DNA of 64,000 nt from Streptomyces spororaveus (GCF_016755875.1 NZ_BNED01000002.1:105374-169373); one strand, 5' to 3'. Numbered from the stretch's first letter, positions 1 to 10,187 are shown. Numbers and translations: made by a program. Notes: generated from the letters alone by a model not told the origin.

Positions 1-750
1 ACGGACATATCCGTCACAGTCACCTGCACACCGCACGCATTCCGCCCGAACGTGCTCCTGACATTCACTGACAGCTACACCCACCCGCCCCACAAACCGG
101 ATATCAGGGTCGACAGGCTCCGGCGCACTACCGGGCGCAGTCTTCCGCCGCTTCACCCGGCCGGACCAGTGGATCAAGTAACAACCGTTCTGCGGAATTC
201 TTCGCACCCAAGTACGTGAATCGCACATATGCCACAACCTGCGGCAGCCCGACGGTGTCTGAGGTGAGGAGCCTTCGGCCGCATGCCGCCGGGTGCCATG
301 GCGCTCCTGAGAGGTGCACCCCTCTCGCGGTGCTGTTCGCTGAATCCGGGCGGCCACTGTCTGCTTGCGCCTCCTGGTGTTGGACCGTCAGGAGACGTGG
401 CACACGCGTATCGGCAGCTCTCGCCGGCGTGGTCACGTTCTCCGCGCCCGTCACCTCGGAGTGGAGCCGCTCGTCGTGATGACGTCGCCCCGGCTCGCGC
501 CCGGTTTCGTATGGGGGTCGATCGGAGAGCCGGAAATGCGTGCGCCTTTGCAACGGCGGGTGGTCAGGCCGATCACGGGGGTGGTACGGCGGGGAGCCGA
601 GTTGGCGGCGATGTCCGGTGCGAGGGATCACTGGAGGAGAGTGCAGGCCGATGCTGCGCTGGCCTGCTGACCTGGCCGAACGTCGACGTTCGACGCCAGA
701 AATGTGGATCTTCTCGTGTACCGTCTCCAGGAACCTTGGGGGGAGGGATC
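1..750. other. Region without a supported gene
   Basis: Open frames cross this stretch on both strands, but none shows a ribosome binding site, a recognisable protein or consistent Streptomyces codon bias. The last 20 bases carry the GGGGGGAGGG ribosome binding site of the next gene. The promoter of the toxin operon is presumably here, but I could not identify it. Confidence 0.5.
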
Positions 751-1404
751 ATGAGCGATGGCGGCCCAGACCTGGACATGGATCCGGTCGCGGTGCGAAA
801 CATCCAGGACGGTCTGCGTTCCGCGGTTGGGGAGTTGCGCGAGTTCGCGATGGGCACCTCGGCCGTGGCAGGTAATGGTTTGAGCCAGCTGGCGCCGACG
901 GGTATGGAGGCCGGTCATCCGGCGGTCGCGGCGGCGTTGGAGGGGTTCTGCGAACGCTGGGACATGGGCGTGGCCAGTCTCTTCGTTCTCACCAGTGGGC
1001 TCGCGGAGCGCCTGGGCATCGGGGCCGGATCGGTGTGGGAGCAGGACCAGTACCTGAAGGGCACCTTCAAGGTGGTGGTCAACGCCGGTATCGGCAACCC
1101 CCATGCGTCGAACGAAGAGGTCGAGAAGAAGTCCCTGGAAGCGGTCCTCGCCGATCACGCGTTCAAGCGGGAGACGCCGGAGCAGGCCCGTCAGGCCCGG
1201 GAGGACTTCGACCGTACCTGGGCGGACACCAAGAAGGGCCTGCTCAACGAGGGTTTCGTCGGCGGCGTGGTGGAGGAAATTGCCGAAGCGCAGGGCATGG
1301 ACCGCGAGACCCTCGACCGCATCCGCAACCCGCAGGGCGGCGGCCAGCAGGGTGGCGGCCAGGACAGTGATCAGAGCGGGGTGCAGGGGGACGGTTCCCG
1401 ATGA
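751..1404 (+). CDS. Hypothetical helical partner protein of RHS toxin operon
   Basis: This 217-aa protein starts at an ATG preceded by a strong GGGGAGGG site. A longer in-frame extension upstream looks non-coding. The N-terminal 100 residues are predicted helical, with a DMGVASLF/LAERLG segment like the small helical ESX/type VII-associated proteins that precede Streptomyces RHS genes. The C-terminus is a Gly/Gln-rich tail. Its stop overlaps the start of the RHS gene (ATGA), so the two are probably translationally coupled. A role as secretion partner or chaperone for the toxin is inferred from context; I recognise no catalytic motif. Confidence 0.8.
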   Translation: MSDGGPDLDMDPVAVRNIQDGLRSAVGELREFAMGTSAVAGNGLSQLAPTGMEAGHPAVAAALEGFCERWDMGVASLFVLTSGLAERLGIGAGSVWEQDQYLKGTFKVVVNAGIGNPHASNEEVEKKSLEAVLADHAFKRETPEQARQAREDFDRTWADTKKGLLNEGFVGGVVEEIAEAQGMDRETLDRIRNPQGGGQQGGGQDSDQSGVQGDGSR

Positions 1405-4400
1405 GCGGCGGCAACTGGCTGGAGAAGGGTGCGGCCCTCACGGGCGACGCGGTCGAGTGGCTCGGCGACAAGGCAGCCGACAAGCTGGAGGATGTCGGCT
1501 GGCAGGGGGGCGCCAACGCGGTCCGGAACACGGCGAACTCCGCAGCGAACCGTCTGGGCGCCGACGTCAGTGAGGTCGAGCTCGGCCAAAGTGACGATCC
1601 CAAGCAACTGGTCCACGGCAGCGCAAGCACCCTGCGGTCAACCGCCGGGCACCTGAACGACTTCCACGCGGCCTTCACCCGGACCGGGGAGGGCCTGAAG
1701 AAGTTGGGCACGGACGGCATCAAGGGTGCCGCTGCCGATGCCTTTCGGGACTCCGTCCAGGAGAAGGCGCCCCGCTGGTTCGCGGCCGCGGCCGCCTTCG
1801 AGACGGCAGCCGGCGCGGTGAGCCGCTTCGCCGACACAGTGACTTGGGCGCAGGGGCAGGCCAAGGAGGCGATCGACGAGTACAAGGCCGCCGTCAAGCT
1901 GTCGGAGAACGCCCAGGCCGCCTACGACACGTGGGTCAAAGACTACGAGTCGGCTGTCAAGGCCCAGCAGGATCCGCTGCCGGCCCGCCCCATGGGTTTC
2001 ACCGACCCGGGTACGGACGGCATCAAGGCCGCCCGGCAGAAGCTGGCCGAGGCGCGGCGCCAGCGCGACGACGTCGCCCAGTCGGTGGCACAGGCGTTGG
2101 AGAAGGCTAGGGACGCTGCGCCGAAGGTGTCTGCCGCGGACGCAGCGCTGGTCGAGATCGTCCGCAAGAGCGCCGAGATGGAACACTTCGTCGGCGGAAT
2201 CGCCAAGGGTACGGCCGGCCTGGTCAACTTCGCCCGCGGGCTCGACTCCCACGACCCGTACAACATCAACCACCCGACCGTTGCCCAGATGGGCCTCAAC
2301 AGCATGAGCGCCGGTTTCCTCACGGCGGCCAACGACCCTGCCGCGGCGGCCAAGGCCATGCTGGACCAGGCTATGAGGGATCCGTACGAGTTCGGCGGCA
2401 CACTCGTCCCGGAAGCCATCGGCCCCAAGGGAGGTGGCCTGCTGGCCGGCACTACCCGTAGAGCCACCACAGCAGCCAAACTCCTCGACGACGCGAAGCA
2501 CCTGGACGGCAAAAAGCCGGGCGGCAGCCGCGGGGATCACGAGAAGGATCCCGGCGGCAGCCGCGGGGATCACGAGAAGGATCCGAACCACAACAGCAAT
2601 CAGTGTGGCGACAACGTGTGCGACGGCGACCCGGTGGACATGGCGACCGGCCGCGTGCTGCTGCCGCAGACGGACATCGCCCTGCCCGGAGCACTTCCCC
2701 TCGTGTTTCGGCGTACTTTCGACTCTTCGCACCGTTCAGGTCGCTGGTTCGGTCCCGCCTGGTCCAGCACGGTGGACCAGCGGCTGGAGATCGACACCGA
2801 AGGCGTGGTCTTCAGCTGCGACGAGGGCAGCCTGTTGGCGTACCCCCACCCGACCCCCGGCGCCCCGGTCATGCCCACACACGGCCGTCGGTGGCCGCTG
2901 GACCGGGTCGAGAACGGCTACACCCTCACAGATCCGGACACCGGCAGGGTTTGGCACTTCACCGACCACAGCGACGAGCTCGCGCTCCTGGCCCAAGTCG
3001 ACGACCGCAACGGACGCTGGATCAGCTTCGAACACGACGAAGAGGGCGCACCGACCTCGATCGTCCACCACGGCGGATACCACCTGAAGCTCACGACGAA
3101 CGAAGGCCGGGTGACGGCCCTCCACCTTGCGGGAGCGGCTGCGGACGGCTCCGACCAGGAGATCCTCCGCTACGGTTACACCGACGGCCACCTGACCGAG
3201 GTCACCAATTCCTCCGGCCGCCCTCTGCGCTTCGACTGCGACGAACACGGCCGCATCACCGCGTGGACCGACACCAACGGCAGCCGCTACAACTACGTCT
3301 ACGACGACCGGGACCGCTGCACCTACCAGTCCGGTATCAACGGCCACGTCGAATCGCGGTTCACCTGGGACGATCCGGACCCAGCGACCGGCCTGCGCAC
3401 GACGTCCATCACCGATGGCCTCGGCCACACGAAGCGCTTCGTGGTCGACGAGCGTTCCCATATCGTCGCCGAGATCGACGCCTTGGGGGCGGTCACCCGC
3501 TTCGAGTACGACCGGGACAACCGACTGCTATCCCGGACGGACCCGCTGAGCCACATCAGCCGCTTCACTTACGGCGAGCACGGCCGAATATCGGTGATGG
3601 AGCGTCCGGACGGACGACAGGCCCGGATCGAGTACGACGACAACCGGATGCCGGTACGCATCGTCGGCGCCGACGGGAACGTCACGTGCCAGACCTTCGA
3701 CGAGCGCGGAAACCGCACGTCGGTGACCACCCCCTCGGGGGCGACGACGCAGTTCGACTACGACGCGGCAGGCCGGCTCACAGCGGTGACCGATCCGCTC
3801 GGGGGCACCACCCGACTGGTCCTGGACCCCCGGGGTCTGCCCGTCGAGGTCACCGATCCGTCGGGTGCCACGACCCGATACGAACACGATTCCTTCGGCC
3901 GTAGGGTCCAGGTCACCGACGCCCTCGGTGCACAGACACGCATGGAGTGGACGGTCGAGGGCCGGCCGTCCCGGCGCACAGCACCCGACGGCACCGTGGA
4001 GTCCTGGACGTACGACGGCGAGGGCAACTGCCTCAGCCACACCGACTCCATGGGCGGCACGACACACTTCGCGTTCACGGACTTCGACCTGTTGACGGCG
4101 CGCACGGGCCCGGACGGGATTCGTCACGAGTTCTCCTACGACACCAATCTGCGACTGACGCGTGTAACTAACCCGCAGGGTCTGACCTGGGACTATGCCT
4201 ACGACGGGGCAGGACGCCTGGTCATGGAGACGGACTTCGACGGCCGGGCCCTGAGTTACGGCTACGACGCTGCGGGCCGTCTGACCTCGCGGGTGAACGG
4301 TCTGGGGCAGCGCATCGACTTCACGCACGATGCCCTCGGCCAGGTGATCCGCAAAGAGGTCGAAGGCCACGGGGCCACGACCTTCGAGTACGACATCTTC

Positions 4401-6131
4401 GATGAACTCGCGGTGGCTGTCGGCCCTGACGCCGCGCTGGAACGTATGCGCGACCGCTATGGCCGCCTGCAGTCCGAGACAGTCAATGGCCGGACGCTGA
4501 CATATCGATATGACACGGTAGGCCGCCGGGTGGGGAGGACGACGCCCGGCGGTGCGGTCAGCGAATGGTCGTACGACGCAGCCGGCCGCAGAACGAAGCT
4601 CACCACGTCCGGACGCGACATCGCCTTCTCCTTCGACGCCCTGGGCCGGGAGGTGGGGCGCACCGTATCGGACTTCGTGGCGCTGACGGCGTCGTTCGAC
4701 GAGATGCACCGTTTGACGACTCAGGAGGTCACGTCCGGGGGCCGTGACCTCCAGCACCGCGCCTACACCTACGGCGCGGGCGGCGGTCTCGTCGGCATCA
4801 GCGACGCACTCTCCGGTGCCCGTGGTTTCGACGTTGACTCGGCCGGTCGCGTCACTGCCGTCCACGCGCACGGATGGACCGAGCGGTACGCCTACGACGA
4901 CGCAGGAAACCAAACCGAGGCATCGTGGCCGGCAACCCACCCGTCGCACTCCGCGACGGGTACCCGGACGTACGAGGGCACCCGGATCGTCGGCGCGGGT
5001 GCCGTCCGCTACGAACACGACGGCCAGGGCCGAGTCGTCCTGCGCCAGAGGACGCGACTGTCCCGGAAACCCGACACCTGGCGCTACGAGTGGGACGCGG
5101 AGGACCGTCTCACCGCGGTGACGACACCAGACGGCATGGTCTGGCGGTACGCGTACGACCCCCTGGGCCGACGAATATCCAAGCAGTCCCCTTCCGAGAC
5201 CGTCCACTTCACCTGGGACGGCACGACCCTCTGCGAACAGACGACCGCGAACGTCGTCCTGACCTGGGACCACGCGGGCCAGCGGCCCCTGTCCCAGACG
5301 GAACGCCGCACGGACACCGACGACGAGCGCTTCTTCGCCATCGTCACCGACCTGATCGGTACCCCGACCGAACTCGTCGACGAGTCGGGCGAGCTGGCCT
5401 GGCGCACCCGCGCCACCCTCTGGGGCACGACCACGTGGAACCGTGACGCCACGGCATACACCCCATTCCGCTTCCCGGGCCAGTACTTCGACCCCGAATC
5501 GGGACTCCACTACAACTACTTCCGCTACTACGACCCCGAATCGGCCCGCTACCTCAGCCAGGACCCCCTCGGCCTCGCCCCGGCCCCGAACCCCACGGCC
5601 TACGTCCACAACCCCCTGTTGTGGGCCGATCCCCTCGGCCTCCTCCCCTGCAAGAAGAACGAGCCGGACGACCCAACGTGGGACGGCAGGGTCGTCTACG
5701 GCAAACCGGACGCCGAGGGACGCCCAACAGCAATGCACGCCACGCTGGGGCGGGACATGATGGGGAAGAACCCCACAGATCCCCACGGGGATCCGCCCGG
5801 TTGGCAGAAGGACCAGGGGTACAACCGAGCCCACCTCCTTGGCGCACAGCTCGGCGGATCCAACTGGAATCCAGCGAATTTCGTCACCATGCACGCCTAC
5901 GCCAATTCTCCCGTCATGCGGCACATTGAGAACCAGGTCAGGGCCGCAGTGGAAGGCGGCGAGACAATCCAGTACAGCGTCACCCCCCGATACAACGGGA
6001 CTGATAAAATTCCCACCGGGGTATACATCGAGGCTTATGGATCCAACGGCTTCAAGTTCACCCAGCACCGCAGCACCGGAATAACCGAATCAGGCAACAC
6101 CGCGTTCATTCCCAATCAACCGAGGCAGTGA
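1401..6131 (+). CDS. RHS/YD-repeat polymorphic toxin with C-terminal DNA/RNA non-specific endonuclease
   Basis: This is a 1576-aa toxin. Residues 1-330 are helical and resemble the type VII-secreted N-terminus of actinobacterial RHS proteins. A DUF6531-like segment begins near residue 405 (GDPVDMATGRV). Roughly 25 YD repeats of the form YDxxGRLT run from about 540 to 1340. The RHS core (FDPESGLHYNYFRYYDP, then DPLGL) lies near 1355-1430 and marks the usual boundary with the variable toxin tip. The last 140 residues contain YNRAHLLGAQLGGSN followed by NPANFVT, as in the Endonuclea_NS_2 group of DNA/RNA non-specific nucleases. The following gene encodes a SUKH protein, the expected immunity partner. 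The likely role is contact-dependent killing of neighbouring bacteria. Family assignment is strong; the secretion route is inferred. Confidence 0.93.
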   Translation: MSGGNWLEKGAALTGDAVEWLGDKAADKLEDVGWQGGANAVRNTANSAANRLGADVSEVELGQSDDPKQLVHGSASTLRSTAGHLNDFHAAFTRTGEGLKKLGTDGIKGAAADAFRDSVQEKAPRWFAAAAAFETAAGAVSRFADTVTWAQGQAKEAIDEYKAAVKLSENAQAAYDTWVKDYESAVKAQQDPLPARPMGFTDPGTDGIKAARQKLAEARRQRDDVAQSVAQALEKARDAAPKVSAADAALVEIVRKSAEMEHFVGGIAKGTAGLVNFARGLDSHDPYNINHPTVAQMGLNSMSAGFLTAANDPAAAAKAMLDQAMRDPYEFGGTLVPEAIGPKGGGLLAGTTRRATTAAKLLDDAKHLDGKKPGGSRGDHEKDPGGSRGDHEKDPNHNSNQCGDNVCDGDPVDMATGRVLLPQTDIALPGALPLVFRRTFDSSHRSGRWFGPAWSSTVDQRLEIDTEGVVFSCDEGSLLAYPHPTPGAPVMPTHGRRWPLDRVENGYTLTDPDTGRVWHFTDHSDELALLAQVDDRNGRWISFEHDEEGAPTSIVHHGGYHLKLTTNEGRVTALHLAGAAADGSDQEILRYGYTDGHLTEVTNSSGRPLRFDCDEHGRITAWTDTNGSRYNYVYDDRDRCTYQSGINGHVESRFTWDDPDPATGLRTTSITDGLGHTKRFVVDERSHIVAEIDALGAVTRFEYDRDNRLLSRTDPLSHISRFTYGEHGRISVMERPDGRQARIEYDDNRMPVRIVGADGNVTCQTFDERGNRTSVTTPSGATTQFDYDAAGRLTAVTDPLGGTTRLVLDPRGLPVEVTDPSGATTRYEHDSFGRRVQVTDALGAQTRMEWTVEGRPSRRTAPDGTVESWTYDGEGNCLSHTDSMGGTTHFAFTDFDLLTARTGPDGIRHEFSYDTNLRLTRVTNPQGLTWDYAYDGAGRLVMETDFDGRALSYGYDAAGRLTSRVNGLGQRIDFTHDALGQVIRKEVEGHGATTFEYDIFDELAVAVGPDAALERMRDRYGRLQSETVNGRTLTYRYDTVGRRVGRTTPGGAVSEWSYDAAGRRTKLTTSGRDIAFSFDALGREVGRTVSDFVALTASFDEMHRLTTQEVTSGGRDLQHRAYTYGAGGGLVGISDALSGARGFDVDSAGRVTAVHAHGWTERYAYDDAGNQTEASWPATHPSHSATGTRTYEGTRIVGAGAVRYEHDGQGRVVLRQRTRLSRKPDTWRYEWDAEDRLTAVTTPDGMVWRYAYDPLGRRISKQSPSETVHFTWDGTTLCEQTTANVVLTWDHAGQRPLSQTERRTDTDDERFFAIVTDLIGTPTELVDESGELAWRTRATLWGTTTWNRDATAYTPFRFPGQYFDPESGLHYNYFRYYDPESARYLSQDPLGLAPAPNPTAYVHNPLLWADPLGLLPCKKNEPDDPTWDGRVVYGKPDAEGRPTAMHATLGRDMMGKNPTDPHGDPPGWQKDQGYNRAHLLGAQLGGSNWNPANFVTMHAYANSPVMRHIENQVRAAVEGGETIQYSVTPRYNGTDKIPTGVYIEAYGSNGFKFTQHRSTGITESGNTAFIPNQPRQ
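2520..2585 (+). repeat. Two tandem 33-bp units inside the RHS gene
   Basis: Two identical in-frame units encode GGSRGDHEKDP twice, differing only at the final base of the unit. They form a hydrophilic linker between the helical N-terminus and the DUF6531-like region. Confidence 0.85.
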
Positions 6132-6228
6132 CGAGAGCAGTCGAGCAGGCACGACTCGCCGACACCTGCCCGCCTACCGTCATCCCGTCCATCCGGACTC
6201 GCCAACCCTCAGGAACAGGACCCCCGCC

Positions 6229-6762
6229 GTGAGCAACGCCCTTGCACGCCTTCTCGAAATCGCCCCTGCACCGAGCCAGCCCCTCGACAAGGGCTGGAGC
6301 GAGGTCGAACAAACTCTCGCGGTAGGGCTCCCCAACGACTACAAGGAGCTCATCGGCGTCTACGGAGGAAGCAACTGGGACGACTACCTCTATGTCCTGG
6401 AGCCCGACTGCCCCAACAAGCACTACGACCTCCTCAAGTGGGCCAAGTACCAGTTCGAAGACCTGCAAGAACTGTGGACGTTTGAAAAGAAGCCGGAAGA
6501 ACTGGAGACCGAAGGGTCCGTAGTTATCCCGTGGGCAACCACCGACAACGGAGAATGCCTTTACTGGCTCGTTCTTCCTGGTGTCGATCCGAACGAATGG
6601 ACCGTCATGGTGAACGAAGCTAGGGGCCCCCGATGGGAACATTACTCCGTATCGTGCACGCAATTCCTCGCGTCCGCCCTTACCGGAGAGCTGCAGTCGA
6701 ACATCCTCTCCTCATCGTTCCCCCTGGCCACCCATGAATTCCGCCGCCTCGGCCCTGTATGA
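6229..6762 (+). CDS. SMI1/KNR4 (SUKH) family immunity protein
   Basis: A 177-aa acidic protein with a GTG start, 97 bp after the RHS nuclease gene. The N-terminal half has the SUKH signature: helix, then LPNDYKELIGVYGG, then a loop naming a coordinate sheet. A second conserved stretch (VIPWATTDNGECLYWL) matches the family's WGxTDNGxxLxW pattern. SUKH proteins neutralise many nuclease toxins by direct binding. Its place directly downstream of the toxin strongly supports the role of cognate immunity protein. Confidence 0.9.
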   Translation: MSNALARLLEIAPAPSQPLDKGWSEVEQTLAVGLPNDYKELIGVYGGSNWDDYLYVLEPDCPNKHYDLLKWAKYQFEDLQELWTFEKKPEELETEGSVVIPWATTDNGECLYWLVLPGVDPNEWTVMVNEARGPRWEHYSVSCTQFLASALTGELQSNILSSSFPLATHEFRRLGPV

Positions 6763-6775
6763 CGATGCGGCGCGC

Positions 6776-6796
6776 CGGCCGCCGCGTTAGCGGCCG
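6776..6796 (+). terminator. Possible hairpin after the toxin-immunity operon
   Basis: CGGCCGC and GCGGCCG form a 7-bp perfect stem around a 7-nt loop, 13 bases after the immunity gene stop. There is no T tract, so termination is only plausible. Confidence 0.35.
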
Positions 6797-7732
6797 TCCA
6801 CGACCAGCTGCCGCCTGCCTACAGACGCGGTCTGGTCCGCTCCCGCGCCCGGTGACTGCACCAGCCCTTGAACGGTCCCCATAGCGACTCCTCCCGGCGC
6901 CGGGACGCCCCGGCCTCTGCCCGAAGTCCGGGGAAGTAGTCGTAGCCAGCCGAGAGCTGACGAGCAGCTACGAGTGCGCCTGCGGTACCTGGGCCCGGAT
7001 CACCCACAGGGAGACTCTCCCCCAGCTCCCCATGCCGGAGGGGGGGGAGCGGTCCCCGTTGTCCGGAGAGCCGATTGAGGCTCCGGCCGCTCCACGTCCC
7101 GTCGTGGACGGGCTGCTGCGCATGGCGCCGCCCGTACCAACCCAAGGGTGGCGGGCGGCCCCGACCGTCAGCAGCGGCGGCTCCAGCGTGTACGCGATCA
7201 CGGCCTGGCTGCCCGGCCACGGGCGAAGGCGCCGCTAAACGCCCACCGTCGGTGACTCGACGGAGAGGACCTCGATCGAGGACGGCCTGGCAGTGAGCCG
7301 CTACGCGATCTCAGGCGACCGCCGCGCCCTGCGCGGCACCCTTCTGTGATGACGACCTGCTGCCCCTTCGCCCGCTGCTTGTAGCGGTAGCAGCAGGCTG
7401 CCAAGTTGTTGCTGCTTGTCGGCGTGGGGGTGCCACTCCTGGTTCTGGTGGCGGCCGTCGGACAGCAGCAGGGTGCTGTCGTGGGTACAGCGCAGCATTT
7501 GCATGGACACAAGCGGGGCACGGGTAGCAGGCCGGCCCCGGCGGGGCAGCGGCGGGCGACTGCTGCTTGCTGCTCCTGCCTTGCTGCAAGTAGCAAGGCA
7601 GCGCTGCCGTGTTCTACTGCTCCAGAACAAACTGGTGCAACTGGTGCTACCGCACAGGCACCGGCCGGGAACGACCACGGCGCCGCTCCCGGTGGGGAGG
7701 TCGCCGTTGTGGTGCTGGCGTGTAGCGGCGGT
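6797..7732. other. Region without a supported gene
   Basis: About 0.9 kb with overlapping open frames on both strands, low-complexity composition and no recognisable protein. It lies between the toxin operon and the decayed replication module and is probably decayed DNA. Confidence 0.45.
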
Positions 7733-8151
7733 TCAGCCGGCGAGCCGGAGCTTGGGCCGCACCTCAGGGGCCGGGGCGTCCTCGCCGCCGTCCGGGTCCG
7801 GGTCGAAGCCGTTGCCTGTCCGGGCGCCTCGGGCCCGCGGGGGCCGGATGTCGCCGGTGGGGAAGGTCAGCGGCCACACGAAGGTCTCGGGGTCCTTGAG
7901 GTGGTTGACCCTGTGGTCGAGGACTCGTAGCCGGCCTGGAGCGGGTGGATGAGGACGGTGCCCTTGCGCTGCCGTTCGCTGAGGATGCCCTTGTCCCGTA
8001 GCTGCCCGATCGCGCGGGAGACGACGGACTGGGTGCGCCCCGAGGCGTTCGGCGATGTCCTGCTGTCGGATGCGGAGCAGGCCCCCGGGCCTTTGCGGGC
8101 GGTGAGAACGTCGAAGGCAGGCGTCCCGGCATGGGCTCGGTGGGGGCTCAT
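7733..8151 (-). pseudogene. Frameshifted winged-helix regulator of the RepL/MarR type
   Basis: Reading across frames on the minus strand restores one domain. RIRQQDIAERLG is in one frame, TQSVVSRAIGQLRDKGILSERQRKGTVLIHPLQAGYE in the next, and then NHLKDPETFVWPLTFPTGDIRPP. This is the wHTH protein commonly found near primase genes of Streptomyces plasmids and integrative elements. At least two frame changes are needed, so no complete protein can be made. It belongs with the primase cassette that follows. Confidence 0.6.
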
Positions 8152-8187
8152 CGCTACCTCGGCTCCATGCCTCCGGCGGCAGTCTCG

Positions 8188-8262
8188 GTTCAGTCGCTTC
8201 CTTAAAATTGCAGGTCAGAGACCTGTCGACGGAAAGTCAGCGACTGAAGCGACCCAAGGGCA
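8188..8262 (-). repeat. Structured repeat unit 1 (iteron-like)
   Basis: Read on the minus strand, the unit has GTCGCTTCAGTCGCTG, a spacer, CTGACCTGC, and then GAAGCGACTGAA, so the outer boxes form an inverted pair. Three more copies lie at 11419-11535, 11583-11670 and 11820-11905, on the other side of the primase genes. Confidence 0.65.
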
Positions 8263-8301
8263 GACACGTGTTCTCATTTTTCGGATTCTCAGCTTGAGGC
8301 G

Positions 8302-8676
8302 TTAGATCTCGGCGGCCTGCGCCGGCCTCTCCGACCTTTGGGTCTTCCGGCCCTTGCTCCCGGCCGTCAGCGTGGTCGGGTCGACAGCTTCGGCGGGGGC
8401 TCCGGAGGAGTAGAGGCCGTCCGGGACGGTGTCGCGGTCGTGGGGCAGGAGCCAGAAAACGCGACGGCGGAAGGTTCCGCTGGAGCGGGAGGGCTTTGCC
8501 TGCGGCCCCAGCTGGGCGTAGCCGACGAGGCGGCCGTCGCGGTGGTAGGCGGGTTTGCCGCGGCGGGTGGGGAGCCGGTCGAGAGACTGGCGGACGTAGT
8601 CGAGTTCGGTGACGTCTTCGAGCCAGATCAGGTCGACTTCGTGGTGGATCTCGTCGTCGGAGATGAGCGAGCTCAT
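8302..8676 (-). CDS. DUF6009 family protein
   Basis: A 124-aa protein that recalls the Streptomyces DUF6009 family, with an acidic EIxHExDxxWLED start followed by LDYVRQSLDRLPTR and a GTFRRRVFWLLPHDRD core. The start ATG overlaps the stop of the upstream helicase gene (ATGA), so it is the third gene of a coupled primase operon. The function is unknown. DUF6009 proteins usually sit beside primase genes of mobile elements, which suggests a replication-associated role. Confidence 0.82.
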   Translation of the reverse strand: MSSLISDDEIHHEVDLIWLEDVTELDYVRQSLDRLPTRRGKPAYHRDGRLVGYAQLGPQAKPSRSSGTFRRRVFWLLPHDRDTVPDGLYSSGAPAEAVDPTTLTAGSKGRKTQRSERPAQAAEI

Positions 8677-10187
8677 GCGTTCTCCTCCTCTGCGAGCAGT
8701 CCGATGCCGGGGTAGTACTTCTTCGAGTTAGACAAGATCATTTCTTTGGGTGAGGCGAGGCCTACGAGCTCGCGTGCCCGGGCCGCGAAGGCTCGGGAGG
8801 AGATGGTGGGCGCGCCTTCATTCTGGCACCAGGTGCGGTAGACGCTGTAGAGGCGGGCTTGTTCGGCCCTGTGGTCGGCGTGGAAGGTGCAGCATTCTTC
8901 GAAGAAGCGGCCGGTGTGGTCCTCGGTTTCCGCGTATGCGGTGGTCGCGATCCGGACCGGGGCGGGCCCGGTGAGGTCTTTTTCGCCGGCGAGGTAGCGG
9001 CGTGCGCCGTCGATGAGCCAGGCGAGGATGCCGGGGCCTTCCTCGGTTACGAGGATGTCTGCGAGGTTGTCGATCTTCCGGTCGTCGGAAACGACCTTCT
9101 CGAAGGGGACGAGCCTCATGCGGCGCCAGAAGGCGAAGCCTCCGGTGCCGACCTCGGGGCGGTGGTTGCCGATGAGCCAGAGCTTGTGGGTGGGGGCGAA
9201 GGAAAAGAAGTCCTGCCTCATCCGGCGGGCCTTGATCCGGTCGCCGCCGGTGAGGAGCTTGACTCGGGCTTCGTCGAACTTGTCGCCGGGCTTGACCTCT
9301 GAGCAGACGATGACGCGCCGGCCGTGGAGCTCGGCGAGTTCGGTGGGGTGGCCGTCGAAGGTGCGGGCCATCAGGAAGCCGGGCGGGGCGGCGTCGGCGT
9401 AGTCGCCCAGGAGTTTCATGAGGACGTCGAGGAGAACGGACTTGCCGTTCTTGCCAGCTCCGAAGAGGAAGGGCATGACCTGGGCGCCGACGTCTCCGGT
9501 GATGGAGTAGCCGAGCATCAGGTGCAGGAAGTCGATCATCTCCCGGCCTTCTGCGTCGGCGCCGAAGGTGTCGGTGAGGAAGCGTTCCCAGCGGGGGGTG
9601 GGCTGCTGCTTGGGGCCGGTGGAGGTCGAACGGGAGTGGAAGTCTTTGTCGGGCTGGGGCGCGCGGATGAGTCCGGTGTACAGGTCGACGATGCCCGCGG
9701 GGGTGCACAGGGCGTACGGGTCGGCGTCGAGGAGCTCGGCCCGCAGGACCATGCCTGGAGCTGACTTGGCCTGGGTGAGCATCGCGTTCATACCGGAGGT
9801 GCTCAACGCGCGGCGGCGGTGCTTCTGCAGTGACTGGTTGCTGTGGATACCGCGGGGGTCGGTCGTTGCGATGGCCTCGGCAAGGTCTCCGGCGGCCCAG
9901 ACGACTGTGTCGTCCTCGTCGACCTGCCAGCGGGTGGTGTCCCAGCGGTACCAGCCCAGGCCGGGAACGTGGCGGTAGTCCCCAGCGTACAGGCGGACGA
10001 AGAGCTTGGCGTTGCCGCGGTCGCTGAGGGTGTCGGGCAGGAGCCCGGCGGCAGTCGCGTGATCTGCGTGCGCTCGTTCGCCGCCCTGTGCAGGCAGGGC
10101 CGGCGGAGCCTGGGCAAGGATCTGCGCGGCGACGGCCTCGGGGTCGAAATCGAAGAGGAAACCGTCGGTTTCGGGTGCGGGGCTCAC
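8673..10187 (-). CDS. P4-type phage/plasmid primase-helicase (D5-like)
   Basis: A 504-aa protein starting at a GTG that overlaps the upstream stop (GTGA). An N-terminal D5_N-like region (KLFVRLYAGDYRHVPGLGWYRWD) is followed by an SF3-type helicase core. That core has the Walker A-like GAGKNGKSVLLDVL at about residues 240-255, a Walker B-like region near EVKPGDKFDEARVKLLTGGD, and a sensor-like LWLIGNHRPEV. The C-terminal segment is a winged helix. The role is unwinding at an element's replication origin. It pairs with the primase-polymerase gene immediately upstream. It looks intact although neighbouring genes of the element are broken. Confidence 0.92.
   Translation of the reverse strand: MSPAPETDGFLFDFDPEAVAAQILAQAPPALPAQGGERAHADHATAAGLLPDTLSDRGNAKLFVRLYAGDYRHVPGLGWYRWDTTRWQVDEDDTVVWAAGDLAEAIATTDPRGIHSNQSLQKHRRRALSTSGMNAMLTQAKSAPGMVLRAELLDADPYALCTPAGIVDLYTGLIRAPQPDKDFHSRSTSTGPKQQPTPRWERFLTDTFGADAEGREMIDFLHLMLGYSITGDVGAQVMPFLFGAGKNGKSVLLDVLMKLLGDYADAAPPGFLMARTFDGHPTELAELHGRRVIVCSEVKPGDKFDEARVKLLTGGDRIKARRMRQDFFSFAPTHKLWLIGNHRPEVGTGGFAFWRRMRLVPFEKVVSDDRKIDNLADILVTEEGPGILAWLIDGARRYLAGEKDLTGPAPVRIATTAYAETEDHTGRFFEECCTFHADHRAEQARLYSVYRTWCQNEGAPTISSRAFAARARELVGLASPKEMILSNSKKYYPGIGLLAEEENA

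Noticed and set aside
283..750. N-terminal extension of the first gene by 156 codons
   Set aside because: The extension has Cys/Arg-rich random composition, while a strong ribosome binding site precedes ATG 751.
3528..6068. 846-aa minus-strand open frame inside the RHS gene
   Set aside because: It is the mirror of the repeat-rich RHS frame in high-GC DNA; no family, start or ribosome binding site supports it.
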